DNA from: Methylocapsa sp.
GTDB taxonomy: Bacteria; Pseudomonadota; Alphaproteobacteria; Rhizobiales; Beijerinckiaceae
Direction of reading: 5' to 3'
Length of the DNA stretch: 7,053 bases
Assembly (NCBI GenBank): GCA_003162995.1
Contig: PLUZ01000164.1
Span: 1-7,053 of the forward strand
Below, piece by piece: positions 1 to 5,512 of the stretch. The position numbers and the translations under genes were made by a program. A model generated the notes under the pieces. That model ran no database searches and was not told the origin of the DNA. It saw only the letters and a list, made by a program, of their open reading frames with translations. Numbering within the stretch: position 1 is the first letter of the stretch; every line of letters starts with the position of its first letter.

Positions 1-80
1 CCACCGCCAAGTCCGCCACCACTGCCAAGTCCGCCGCCGCCCGGACTGCCGCCACCGCCGCCAAGTCCGCCACCGCCGCC
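1..80 (-). repeat. Glycine-rich coding repeat inside gspD
   Basis: The tract is built from GCC/ACC triplets on the plus strand (GGC/GGT Gly on the coding strand), punctuated by AAGTCCGCC at 9-17, 27-35 and 63-71, which encodes Gly-Gly-Leu units. It translates to runs such as GGGGGLGGGGGSPGGGGLG. It is cut by the window edge, so total copy number is unknown. Repeats like this can change length by slippage, but nothing here shows that it does. Confidence 0.7.
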
Positions 81-1331
81 TTGGCTGCCGCCCGGAGTTC
101 CAGGGCCATTCAAACCTCCAAACGGCGATCCGCTTTGCCCCGCGGCCCCTCCGGGTCCGGACAAACCCGTAGCTCCGGCGCCGGGCGCGATTTGATTGGT
201 GGCCGACTCCAGCGTGTTTCCGCCGCCGCCAATGAACAAATCGGTGAGCAGCTTCGCGATCTGGCGGCAATCGCCGTAGCGGACCTTGTAGACCTTGACG
301 CCGGTGCTCGCCACCGCCGAAGCATCGAGGCGATTGATCCATTTCTCGGCGGCGCGCAGCAATTCGGGCTTGCGCGCCACCACGAGGACGGCATTCATGC
401 GGGCGATGGGCTGCAGCTTGACCATATGCTGGCTAAGGCCCTCTTCCCCGGAATCCAGGATCTTTTCGAGCTCGGCGATCATAGGCTCCGGCGTCGAGTT
501 ATGGACCGGAAAAATACCGACCGATTGGCCGCGCATCCAATCCTCATCGAAACTCAGGATGGTCTCGACGGCCGTGCGGCGCTCTACGCCATTGCCAATC
601 ACGAGCATCAGATTTTTCGAGGAATCGGCCCGGATCGAGCCCGGTTTCGTCGCAAAACTTTCCAGGAGCTTCGTGATCGTTTGCACAGAGACATGACGCA
701 AGGGGACGACCGAGACCCCATAGCCGGGCTCCGGTTCATGGTGTGTGTCCGTGCGATCGATGCGGCCGCTGCCGACGGCATCATCGGCCGGCACGATCCG
801 GTAGCCCCCGGCATCATGCACCAATACCGCATTGGTCGTGCGCAAGGCGCTTTCCAGGACGAACAACAGTTGCGATTTCGGAACCGGCCGCCCCGATGAG
901 AGGCTTATGGTTCCCTGCACACGCGGATCGATCGCATAGCCCACCCCGAGATAATCGCCCAGAATGATCTTCGCCACCGCGCTCACGGGGGTATCCTCGA
1001 AGTTCAAAGTGATGCCCTCGCCACCGCCCTCTGAACCGGAGCTCGGCGAATTGGCATCCACGTCCACCATAACCTGCGAGCCCGAACTGCCATAATAGAC
1101 CTGCGGTCTATTGCCTGCCGTGCCGGTACTGATAGTTCCGGTCGCGTCAAGAGCCCGCGGCTCCAAATCGATGGAACGGACACGGTCCAGCGAGTCCGGC
1201 GGCTCATTGGAGCCGATTGGCGGGGTGGAGGAACAAGCAGCTAGCATCGCGCTCGCGAAAACGAGCAACACCGGCCACCTCCTGGAGTGGCGGAAACCAG
1301 AAACCCGGACGCCTAACGAAAGCGGACACAT
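1..1331 (-). CDS. gspD: Type II secretion system secretin GspD, N-terminal part (3' end beyond window)
   Basis: Outer-membrane channel subunit of the type II secretion system. Only the first 443 codons are here, so the membrane-embedded secretin domain lies off the left edge. The N-terminus carries a lipoprotein signal: basic RHSRRWP, a hydrophobic stretch, then lipobox LAAC with Cys33. A short linker follows, then the periplasmic ring domains: N0 about 107-178 (ITLNFED to YRIVPADD), N1 about 204-265 (VSVVPLRHV), N2 about 270-341 (with ARMNAVLVVARKPEL around Met312), and the start of N3 about 345 (VYKVRYGD). From about 408 the chain becomes almost pure Gly with some Ser, Pro and Leu, as in the disordered N3 loop of many GspD proteins. 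The ATG at 1331 directly follows an in-frame TAG and has no clear ribosome site. A GTG at 1271 has AGGAGG 6 bases upstream but would leave a signal peptide of only 12 residues without basic residues, so 1331 is preferred. No other gsp gene is visible. Confidence 0.9.
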   Translation of the reverse strand, partial: MCPLSLGVRVSGFRHSRRWPVLLVFASAMLAACSSTPPIGSNEPPDSLDRVRSIDLEPRALDATGTISTGTAGNRPQVYYGSSGSQVMVDVDANSPSSGSEGGGEGITLNFEDTPVSAVAKIILGDYLGVGYAIDPRVQGTISLSSGRPVPKSQLLFVLESALRTTNAVLVHDAGGYRIVPADDAVGSGRIDRTDTHHEPEPGYGVSVVPLRHVSVQTITKLLESFATKPGSIRADSSKNLMLVIGNGVERRTAVETILSFDEDWMRGQSVGIFPVHNSTPEPMIAELEKILDSGEEGLSQHMVKLQPIARMNAVLVVARKPELLRAAEKWINRLDASAVASTGVKVYKVRYGDCRQIAKLLTDLFIGGGGNTLESATNQIAPGAGATGLSGPGGAAGQSGSPFGGLNGPGTPGGSQGGGGGLGGGGGSPGGGGLGSGGGLGG

Positions 1332-1521
1332 CTAGATGGGTCCGTACGCACGCAACAAATCACGCAAGTATTTTACCCCGGGCTGCATCCGAAAAAACGC
1401 GTTTCCCCGAAGGCTTTGAGCCTAAGGGAGGAGCGTTGCGCGAAGCTTGATAACGACGAAGTTGAAGCACGGTGTATCACGGAGGGTTCCGGTTGCCCGT
1501 CCTCCCCCTTGATAGCTTTAG

Positions 1522-1573
1522 CACCTGGCCCATGCCCATGTCATCATCACCTGGCCCATGATCATGTCATCAA
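1522..1573. repeat. 26-bp imperfect tandem repeat, two copies
   Basis: Copy 1 is 1522-1547 and copy 2 is 1548-1573, abutting with no spacer. They agree at 23 of 26 positions. Each starts CACCTGGCCCATG, then two variable bases (CC or AT), then CATGTCATCA. In copy 2 the centre forms the perfect palindrome CATGATCATG (1557-1566). The function is unknown. Candidates are a protein-binding site pair or the edge of a lost element. Confidence 0.75.
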
Positions 1574-1627
1574 AATGGCTTAGCTGGAGTAGTTGTTGCG
1601 GCGCACCTGCCGGGATCGCAACCATAT

Positions 1628-1672
1628 TTGTGTACAATCTATTTGTACGCAATCTCTTTGCAAATGAATTAT
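1628..1672. repeat. AT-rich 15-bp periodic repeat with a GTACAA-N5-TTGTAC inverted repeat
   Basis: Two consecutive 15-base units, TTGTGTACAATCTAT (1628-1642) and TTGTACGCAATCTCT (1643-1657), match at 11 of 15 positions. A third, weaker unit beginning TTGCAAATGAAT follows to 1672. Across the first junction lies a perfect inverted repeat, GTACAA-TCTAT-TTGTAC (1632-1648). Half-sites of the TTGT..ACAA type resemble operators of GntR-family repressors, but no regulator gene is present here. Alternatively the period reflects a 5-residue coding repeat (see findings). Confidence 0.55.
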
Positions 1673-1730
1673 CCGCCATTTCGAGGTGGGTGGCCGCTTC
1701 GATGACGGCAAAGACGCGGATGTTCTAAAG

Positions 1731-2960
1731 TCAGACGGCTTTCAGGCGGGCGATCCGCGCCGGAACCGGCGGGTGGGAATAATAAAACAAGGCATAGAAC
1801 CGGTCTGGTGTCAGGGTTGAGAGGTTATCCCGCGCGAGCTTCGTCAAGGCACTGATCATGGGTTCGGGGCCGGCCATCGCCTTCGCGAAACCGTCGGCTT
1901 GATATTCGGCACGGCGCGACAGAAAGCTCGTGAACGGCGAAAGCAGGTGTAAGACGGGTCCCAGCGCGGTCAGGATGATGATCAATACCAAGCCGGGGTC
2001 GGCTGCGAGGCCGAAGGAGCCGGCCAAACCCGCCGCGAATGCCCAGTAAAGGACTGCGAATCCCAGAAAAGTGAACACCGCCATCTCGGCGATCCGCTGG
2101 CCGATATGGCCGAGTTTATAATGACCCAGTTCATGGGCGAGAATGGACAGGATTTCGTCGGGCGTATGGTTTTGCAAAAGCGTATCGAAAAAGACAATCC
2201 GCTTGGCTTTCCCAAATCCGGTGAAATAGGCGTTGCCATGCGTCGAACGCTTGGAGGCGTCCATGACGTAGAGCCCGTTGGATTCGAAACCGCATTTGGC
2301 AAGCAAAGCCTCGATGCGCGTCTTCAACTGGCCTTGCGGCAGCGGCGTGAAAGTATTGAACAAGGGCGCGATGAGAGAGGGGTAGATCACCGTCATGGCG
2401 ATCATCAAAACCATGAGAGCCGCCCAGCCGGTCAGCCACCAAAAATCCGGCAGCACGCGCAGCAAAAAGAAAAAGCCATAGAGCAAGGGGACGCCAAGAA
2501 GTGCCGAGAGCGCCAGGCCCTTGATCCGGTCGAGCAGAAACATAGCGGGAGTCGCGCGGTTGAAACCGAAGCTGGCTTCGAGCGAAAAAGTGCTGAAAAT
2601 GGAAAAGGGCAGATTCAGGAGGCGCTCGGCGAGCCAGAACAAAATCACAAGCGCGACGCTGCGAGACAGGCCGGGAGCAACAAATTGCGCCACCAAGGTA
2701 TAAAGAGGCCCAAGCAAAACAGTCAGCCAAACCACCGCGAGGAGGGTGTCGAAGGCGGTTTGCCCAAATTCAAACCGCGTGCGGGCCAGTGTGTAGGCGG
2801 CCGCCCGCCGGTGTTCCCCGTTGCTGATCGCGCCAGCAAACCCCTCCGGAACACGATCCTGGTTCGCGGCAACCGTCGCGGCCTGACGGTACAAGAGATA
2901 GAGGCCAAGCCCCCCCGAGAGGACAATGGCGGCAACAATGGCAAGGGCAAGCGAACTCAT
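1731..2960 (-). CDS. M48 family metallopeptidase, Ste24/CAAX-protease type
   Basis: A 409-residue integral-membrane zinc protease. The zinc-binding and catalytic motif HELGH is at 276-280 (context SILAHELGHYKLGH), so His276 and His280 bind zinc and Glu277 is the general base. The third ligand is expected to be Glu352 in RRAEYQAD, the counterpart of the EFQAD motif of Ste24 proteins. The N-terminal half (about 30-205) matches the M48 N-terminal membrane domain, including the RFEFGQTAFDTL stretch. Hydrophobic segments occur near 4-24, 68-90, 98-118, 150-170, 178-200, 290-310 and 320-345. Length is typical for bacterial Ste24 homologues. Yeast Ste24 trims prenylated CAAX proteins. Bacteria lack that substrate class, so the target here is unknown and membrane-protein quality control is an inference. 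The ATG at 2960 has only a weak GGAA about 8 bases upstream. It diverges from doxX and ends 399 bases before gspD. Confidence 0.93.
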   Translation of the reverse strand: MSSLALAIVAAIVLSGGLGLYLLYRQAATVAANQDRVPEGFAGAISNGEHRRAAAYTLARTRFEFGQTAFDTLLAVVWLTVLLGPLYTLVAQFVAPGLSRSVALVILFWLAERLLNLPFSIFSTFSLEASFGFNRATPAMFLLDRIKGLALSALLGVPLLYGFFFLLRVLPDFWWLTGWAALMVLMIAMTVIYPSLIAPLFNTFTPLPQGQLKTRIEALLAKCGFESNGLYVMDASKRSTHGNAYFTGFGKAKRIVFFDTLLQNHTPDEILSILAHELGHYKLGHIGQRIAEMAVFTFLGFAVLYWAFAAGLAGSFGLAADPGLVLIIILTALGPVLHLLSPFTSFLSRRAEYQADGFAKAMAGPEPMISALTKLARDNLSTLTPDRFYALFYYSHPPVPARIARLKAV

Positions 2961-2980
2961 CGGGCAATTCCAAAACTGTC

Positions 2981-3017
2981 GGCAAAGCCTATATGGGCAA
3001 GGCTTATATGGGTAAGG
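2981..3017. repeat. 15-bp tandem repeat in the M48/doxX divergent promoter region
   Basis: Two abutting units, GGCAAAGCCTATATG (2981-2995) and GGCAAGGCTTATATG (2996-3010), agree at 13 of 15 positions and are followed by a partial third, GGTAAGG. Each carries TATATG, a plausible -10-like hexamer. The repeat sits in the 95 bases between the starts of the two divergent genes (2961-3055), where both promoters or a shared operator should lie. No matching -35 box is convincing. An in-frame ATG at 2993 would place the repeat inside an extended DoxX N-terminus, but that start lacks a ribosome site. Confidence 0.6.
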
Positions 3018-3044
3018 ATGCTCGCATTTCGAGTCGAACGGACT

Positions 3045-3049
3045 GGAGG
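3045..3049 (+). promoter_or_regulatory. Ribosome binding site deciding the doxX start
   Basis: GGAGG lies 6 bases before the ATG at 3056. This fixes the start there, rather than at the in-frame ATG at 2993, whose extra 21 residues look like translated leader. Confidence 0.8.
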
Positions 3050-3055
3050 ATTTTT

Positions 3056-3469
3056 ATGATGGATTTACCACAAATCGCCGTAACTTCGCAGCCGCGGCTG
3101 CTCGGCCTGTTACGGATTGCCACGGCGCTCTTGCTACTCCAGCACGGCACGGCAAAGCTCTTAGGCTTTCCGCATGTCGCCATGTTCGACACCATGCCGT
3201 TCCTGTCGCTCCTCGGTCTCGCCGGGTTTCTGGAACTCGGCGGCGGTATTCTGCTTCTCTTTGGCATATGGACCCGCCTGGTCGCTTTTCTTTTGTCCGG
3301 CGAGATGGCGGTCGCTTATTTCCTAGCGCATGCGCAGAAAAGCTTCTTTCCCATTCTCAATCAGGGCGAGCTTGCGGCGCTTTATTGCTTTGTCCTGCTT
3401 TATCTCGCGGTGGCGGGGGGCGGCGCCTGGAGTTTGACACGCGACAAGTTTACGCCGCCTTCCATTTGA
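3056..3469 (+). CDS. DoxX family integral membrane protein
   Basis: A 137-residue protein with four predicted membrane helices (about 15-31, 49-71, 73-92 and 106-124), the layout of the DoxX family. Family-like stretches are RIATALLLLQHGTAKLLGFP in helix 1 and LAGFLELGGGILLLFGIWTR across helices 2-3. DoxX-type proteins are inner-membrane proteins. The name comes from an archaeal thiosulfate:quinone oxidoreductase subunit, but most bacterial members have no proven reaction, and some are linked to redox or oxidative-stress functions. An adjacent ATG at 3059 is also possible. The gene diverges from the M48 protease. Its last 20 bases overlap the last 20 bases of the redoxin gene on the opposite strand. 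The redoxin neighbour fits a redox role but does not prove one. Confidence 0.88.
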   Translation: MMDLPQIAVTSQPRLLGLLRIATALLLLQHGTAKLLGFPHVAMFDTMPFLSLLGLAGFLELGGGILLLFGIWTRLVAFLLSGEMAVAYFLAHAQKSFFPILNQGELAALYCFVLLYLAVAGGGAWSLTRDKFTPPSI

Positions 3470-4004
3470 TCGAACAGCCGACGGATGGAATTTGATCCTT
3501 GGGCGCCACGCCTGTGGCGGCGATGCTCCGCATGGCCTCGACAAGCTCCCGACGCGCGCCCTTCGGGGGCGGCTCGGTGCGGCCTTCGTCGAGGCGGCCA
3601 CGGTATTTCAGCTTGCGGCCCTTGTCATAACCAAAATAATCCGGCGTACAGACCGCTCCATAGGCGCGGGCCACGGCCTGGCTTTCATCATGAAGATAGG
3701 GAAACGGAAATTTATGCGCGAGCGCGAAGCGTTTCATATTTGCGAATGAATCGTCCGGATAGTCCGTGGCGTCGTTCGAGCAAATCGCCGCAAAGCCGAT
3801 GCCGTCTGCCGCTAACACGCGGGCATCCGCGACGAGCCGGTCGATCACCGCTTTGACATAGGGGCAGTGATTGCAAATGAAGACGATCACCGTGCCGTTT
3901 TCGCCCGCCACATCGGCGAGCGCATAAGTCTTTCCGTCCGTGGCGGGAAGCCGGAAGTCCGGCGCTGGGATGTCCAAAACAACATCTGTCGCAGTCGCAG
4001 CCAT
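3450..4004 (-). CDS. Thioredoxin-fold redoxin (AhpC/TSA-like) with CNHC motif
   Basis: A 184-residue thioredoxin-fold protein, probably cytoplasmic as no signal peptide is seen. The N-terminal APDFRLPATDGKTYALADVAG is the redoxin/AhpC opening. The active-site motif CNHC is at residues 44-47 (VFICNHCPYVKA). Later family landmarks are FAAICSNDATDYPDDSFANM, PYLHDESQAVARAYGAVCTPDYF and the C-terminal PSVGCSIKWK. This subgroup is usually annotated only as thioredoxin family protein, and the physiological substrate is unknown. Cys44 and Cys47 likely form the redox pair. The chosen ATG has GGAGG 7 bases upstream (4012-4016). The open frame continues upstream to 4412, but that stretch lies antisense to rpiA and is Arg-rich noise. 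It is divergent from rpiA and convergent with doxX, overlapping it by 20 bp. Confidence 0.9.
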   Translation of the reverse strand: MAATATDVVLDIPAPDFRLPATDGKTYALADVAGENGTVIVFICNHCPYVKAVIDRLVADARVLAADGIGFAAICSNDATDYPDDSFANMKRFALAHKFPFPYLHDESQAVARAYGAVCTPDYFGYDKGRKLKYRGRLDEGRTEPPPKGARRELVEAMRSIAATGVAPKDQIPSVGCSIKWKAA

Positions 4005-4026
4005 GTTCGCACCTCCATTTGCCCCA

Positions 4027-4055
4027 AATATAGAGAGGCGCGGCGCGGGCGCCAA
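4027..4055 (-). promoter_or_regulatory. Candidate sigma-70-type promoter of the redoxin gene
   Basis: Read on the minus strand: TTGGCG (4055-4050), 17 bases, then TATATT (4032-4027). The match to TTGACA/TATAAT is 4 and 5 of 6 with ideal spacing. Transcription would start near 4019-4020, leaving a very short leader that still includes the GGAGG at 4016-4012. Predicted by eye only. Confidence 0.45.
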
Positions 4056-4132
4056 CCGGTGGCTCGGGGTTGACGCGGCGGCTTGCAAAGGACTAACGCT
4101 TGCCGACCACGCCGGAGCCATCGCGTTTTCCC

Positions 4133-4843
4133 ATGCCAGAGCCAAACCTTGAAGACGCCAAGCGGCTTGCCGCCGCGAAAGCCCTGGAGCTCGTGACCCC
4201 CGGCATGCGGCTTGGTCTTGGGACCGGCACGACGGCGGCGCAATTTGTCGCGCTCCTCGGCGCGCGCGTGGCTGAAGGCTTGGATGTGATCTGCGTGCCC
4301 ACCTCCGAGCGCACCCGCACGCAGGCCGCGCTCTATTCCATTCCGCTCGCCACGATCGACGCTTTGCCCGAGCTTGATTTGACGATCGATGGCACCGACG
4401 AGTTCGACCCAAAATTGAATCTCATCAAAGGCGGCGGCGGCGCCCTGCTGCGTGAAAAAATCGTCGCCATGGCGTCGAAGCGCATGGTCGTCATCGCCGA
4501 TTCGTCAAAATCCGTCGCGGTGCTCGGCAAATACCCGCTGCCGGTCGAGGTCAATGTGTTCGGCCTCAAAGTAACAAAACGCATGATGCTTGCCGCGGCG
4601 AGGTCCTGCGGCTGCGAGGGTGAGGTCCGCTTGCGCAAGACACCGAGCGGCCAGGCTTTCGTAAGCGACAATGGGAACTACATCGTGGATTGCTTCTTCG
4701 GCGTCATTCCCAGCCCAGATCGATTGGCGGAGCATCTGGCCGCAATCCCCGGCGTCGTCGAACATGGGCTCTTCATTGGAATCGCCAAGGCCGTAATCAG
4801 CGCGGGTCCCTCCGGCATCGAGATTTTCGGTCAGCTCGATTGA
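4133..4843 (+). CDS. rpiA: Ribose-5-phosphate isomerase A
   Basis: Interconverts ribose 5-phosphate and ribulose 5-phosphate in the non-oxidative pentose phosphate pathway, in the cytoplasm. From this ATG the protein has 236 residues, close to other RpiA proteins. Visible motifs are the phosphate-binding loop GLGTGTT (28-34), PTSERT (56-61), DGTDE (86-90), the loop starting at Lys99 ([11 protein letters not shown]) and Glu108. Asp86, Asp89, Lys99 and Glu108 have the same spacing as the active-site Asp81, Asp84, Lys94 and Glu103 of the E. coli enzyme. The usual DGADE is DGTDE here, a mild change. An upstream in-frame TTG at 4100 has AAAGGA 7 bases before it and would add 11 residues. The ATG is preferred for family length, though it lacks a well-placed ribosome site. 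A TTGACG at 4070-4075 could be a -35 box; with it transcription would begin after the TTG. It is followed after 55 bases by the DUF2059 gene. Confidence 0.95.
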   Translation: MPEPNLEDAKRLAAAKALELVTPGMRLGLGTGTTAAQFVALLGARVAEGLDVICVPTSERTRTQAALYSIPLATIDALPELDLTIDGTDEFDPKLNLIKGGGGALLREKIVAMASKRMVVIADSSKSVAVLGKYPLPVEVNVFGLKVTKRMMLAAARSCGCEGEVRLRKTPSGQAFVSDNGNYIVDCFFGVIPSPDRLAEHLAAIPGVVEHGLFIGIAKAVISAGPSGIEIFGQLD

Positions 4844-4885
4844 CGCGGGAAGACGCTTAGGCTCTTTGCAACTGCGTTCAGTTGA

Positions 4886-4891
4886 GGGAGG
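4886..4891 (+). promoter_or_regulatory. Ribosome binding site for the TTG start of the DUF2059 gene
   Basis: GGGAGG ends 7 bases before TTG at 4899. It outweighs the earlier in-frame TTG at 4866, which has no ribosome site and would bury the signal peptide. Confidence 0.75.
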
Positions 4892-4898
4892 TTTTCGC

Positions 4899-5465
4899 TT
4901 GCGCATAGCTCTTCAAAAACACGCCAAGACTTTGGGCTTTTGCCTTGCGGTAATGCTGGCACCCCTTTTGGGAGCCGGCGAAAGCCAAGCGCAAAAAGCC
5001 GCCCCCAAGCCGCCGCCGGTCCAAACCGGTCAGGGCTCGACGGCGCCGAGCCCCTCGCATTTGGCCGCCGCCCGCGCACTTGTCATCTCCAGCGGAATGT
5101 CGCGTTCCTTCAGCATCATCATTCCGCAATTCATGGACCAAATTGCCCAGTCCTTGGTGCAGACGCGCCCGGAAATCGCCAAAGATCTCGAAGCAGTCCT
5201 GACGCAGATGAAGCCCGAATTCGATCACCAGGCCGACGAAATGATCGATACCGCCGCGCAGATTTACGTCAAGCAGATGAGCGAGCCGGATCTTAAGGCG
5301 GCGGACGCCTTCTTCGAGAGCCTGGCGGGGAAGAAATATGTCGAGACACAACCGGCATTCTTGAGTGAGGTGGTGACCGCGATGCAGGTCTGGCAAGGCA
5401 AGATATCGACCGGCATGATGACCCGCGTGCGGGAGGAAATGAAAAAGAAAGGCCACGAAATTTGA
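4899..5465 (+). CDS. DUF2059 domain protein with signal peptide
   Basis: A 188-residue, probably periplasmic protein of unknown function. It starts with a Sec-type signal: basic MRIALQKHAK, hydrophobic TLGFCLAVMLAPLLGAG, and a likely cleavage after ESQA at residue 31. A Pro/Ala/Gln-rich linker follows to about residue 50, then an all-alpha domain. The section DLKAADAFFESLAGKKYVETQPAF (about 121-144) matches the DUF2059 core, in which an acidic helix precedes a GKK and a QP(A/Q) segment. The C-terminus is highly charged (REEMKKKGHEI). The TTG start is supported by GGGAGG 7 bases upstream. It lies 55 bases downstream of rpiA on the same strand with no terminator visible between them, so cotranscription is likely. 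From memory, rpiA followed by a DUF2059 gene recurs in Rhizobiales, often with glutathione reductase next. That third gene is absent here. Confidence 0.85.
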   Translation: MRIALQKHAKTLGFCLAVMLAPLLGAGESQAQKAAPKPPPVQTGQGSTAPSPSHLAAARALVISSGMSRSFSIIIPQFMDQIAQSLVQTRPEIAKDLEAVLTQMKPEFDHQADEMIDTAAQIYVKQMSEPDLKAADAFFESLAGKKYVETQPAFLSEVVTAMQVWQGKISTGMMTRVREEMKKKGHEI

Positions 5466-5512
5466 TGGCGATATGAGCGCTTGAGCGCGTGAGATTCATC
5501 GGCGAGGGCGAT

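Larger units (their letters stand above)
1332..1730. other. 399-base gap between gspD and the M48 protease; no supported gene
   Basis: Both flanking genes point left, so the gap must hold the 3' end of the protease transcript and the gspD promoter. I see no convincing sigma-70 promoter or T-tailed terminator. Contents that can be pointed to: a small stem AGGCT-TTG-AGCCT at 1411-1423, GGAGGG (1481-1486) facing CCTCCC (1501-1506), a 26-bp tandem repeat (1522-1573), and an AT-rich patch with 15-bp repeats (1628-1672). Two overlapping short frames, 1558-1728 plus (56 aa) and 1518-1679 minus (53 aa), lack ribosome sites and recognisable products. The local AT-rich composition differs from the flanking genes, which could mean a decayed mobile or regulatory remnant. 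Confidence 0.6.

Noticed and set aside
81..899. A 272-codon plus-strand open frame
   Set aside because: It is antisense to gspD. The minus strand gives a clear secretin domain series, while this frame gives no recognisable protein and only reflects GC-rich codon structure.
1481..1506. GGAGGG/CCTCCC stem as a terminator for the M48 transcript
   Set aside because: The stem is 6 bp with a 14-base loop, lies about 225 bases past the stop codon and lacks a T-run.
2993..3055. Longer DoxX N-terminus starting at 2993
   Set aside because: It has no ribosome site and would be made of the tandem repeat. GGAGG at 3045-3049 supports 3056.
2106..3059. A 317-codon plus-strand open frame
   Set aside because: It is antisense to the M48 gene with its HELGH motif. 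The product is Gln/Arg/Gly-rich without domains and has no ribosome site.
4005..4412. Upstream extension of the redoxin frame to 320 codons
   Set aside because: It lies antisense to rpiA, is Arg/Ser-rich, and the GGAGG-supported ATG at 4004 matches the family N-terminus.
5474..5492. GCGC-TTGA-GCGC as a bidirectional terminator between the DUF2059 and SDR genes
   Set aside because: The stem is only 4-5 bp and no T-run follows on either strand. It is better described as a short TGAGCGC direct repeat.
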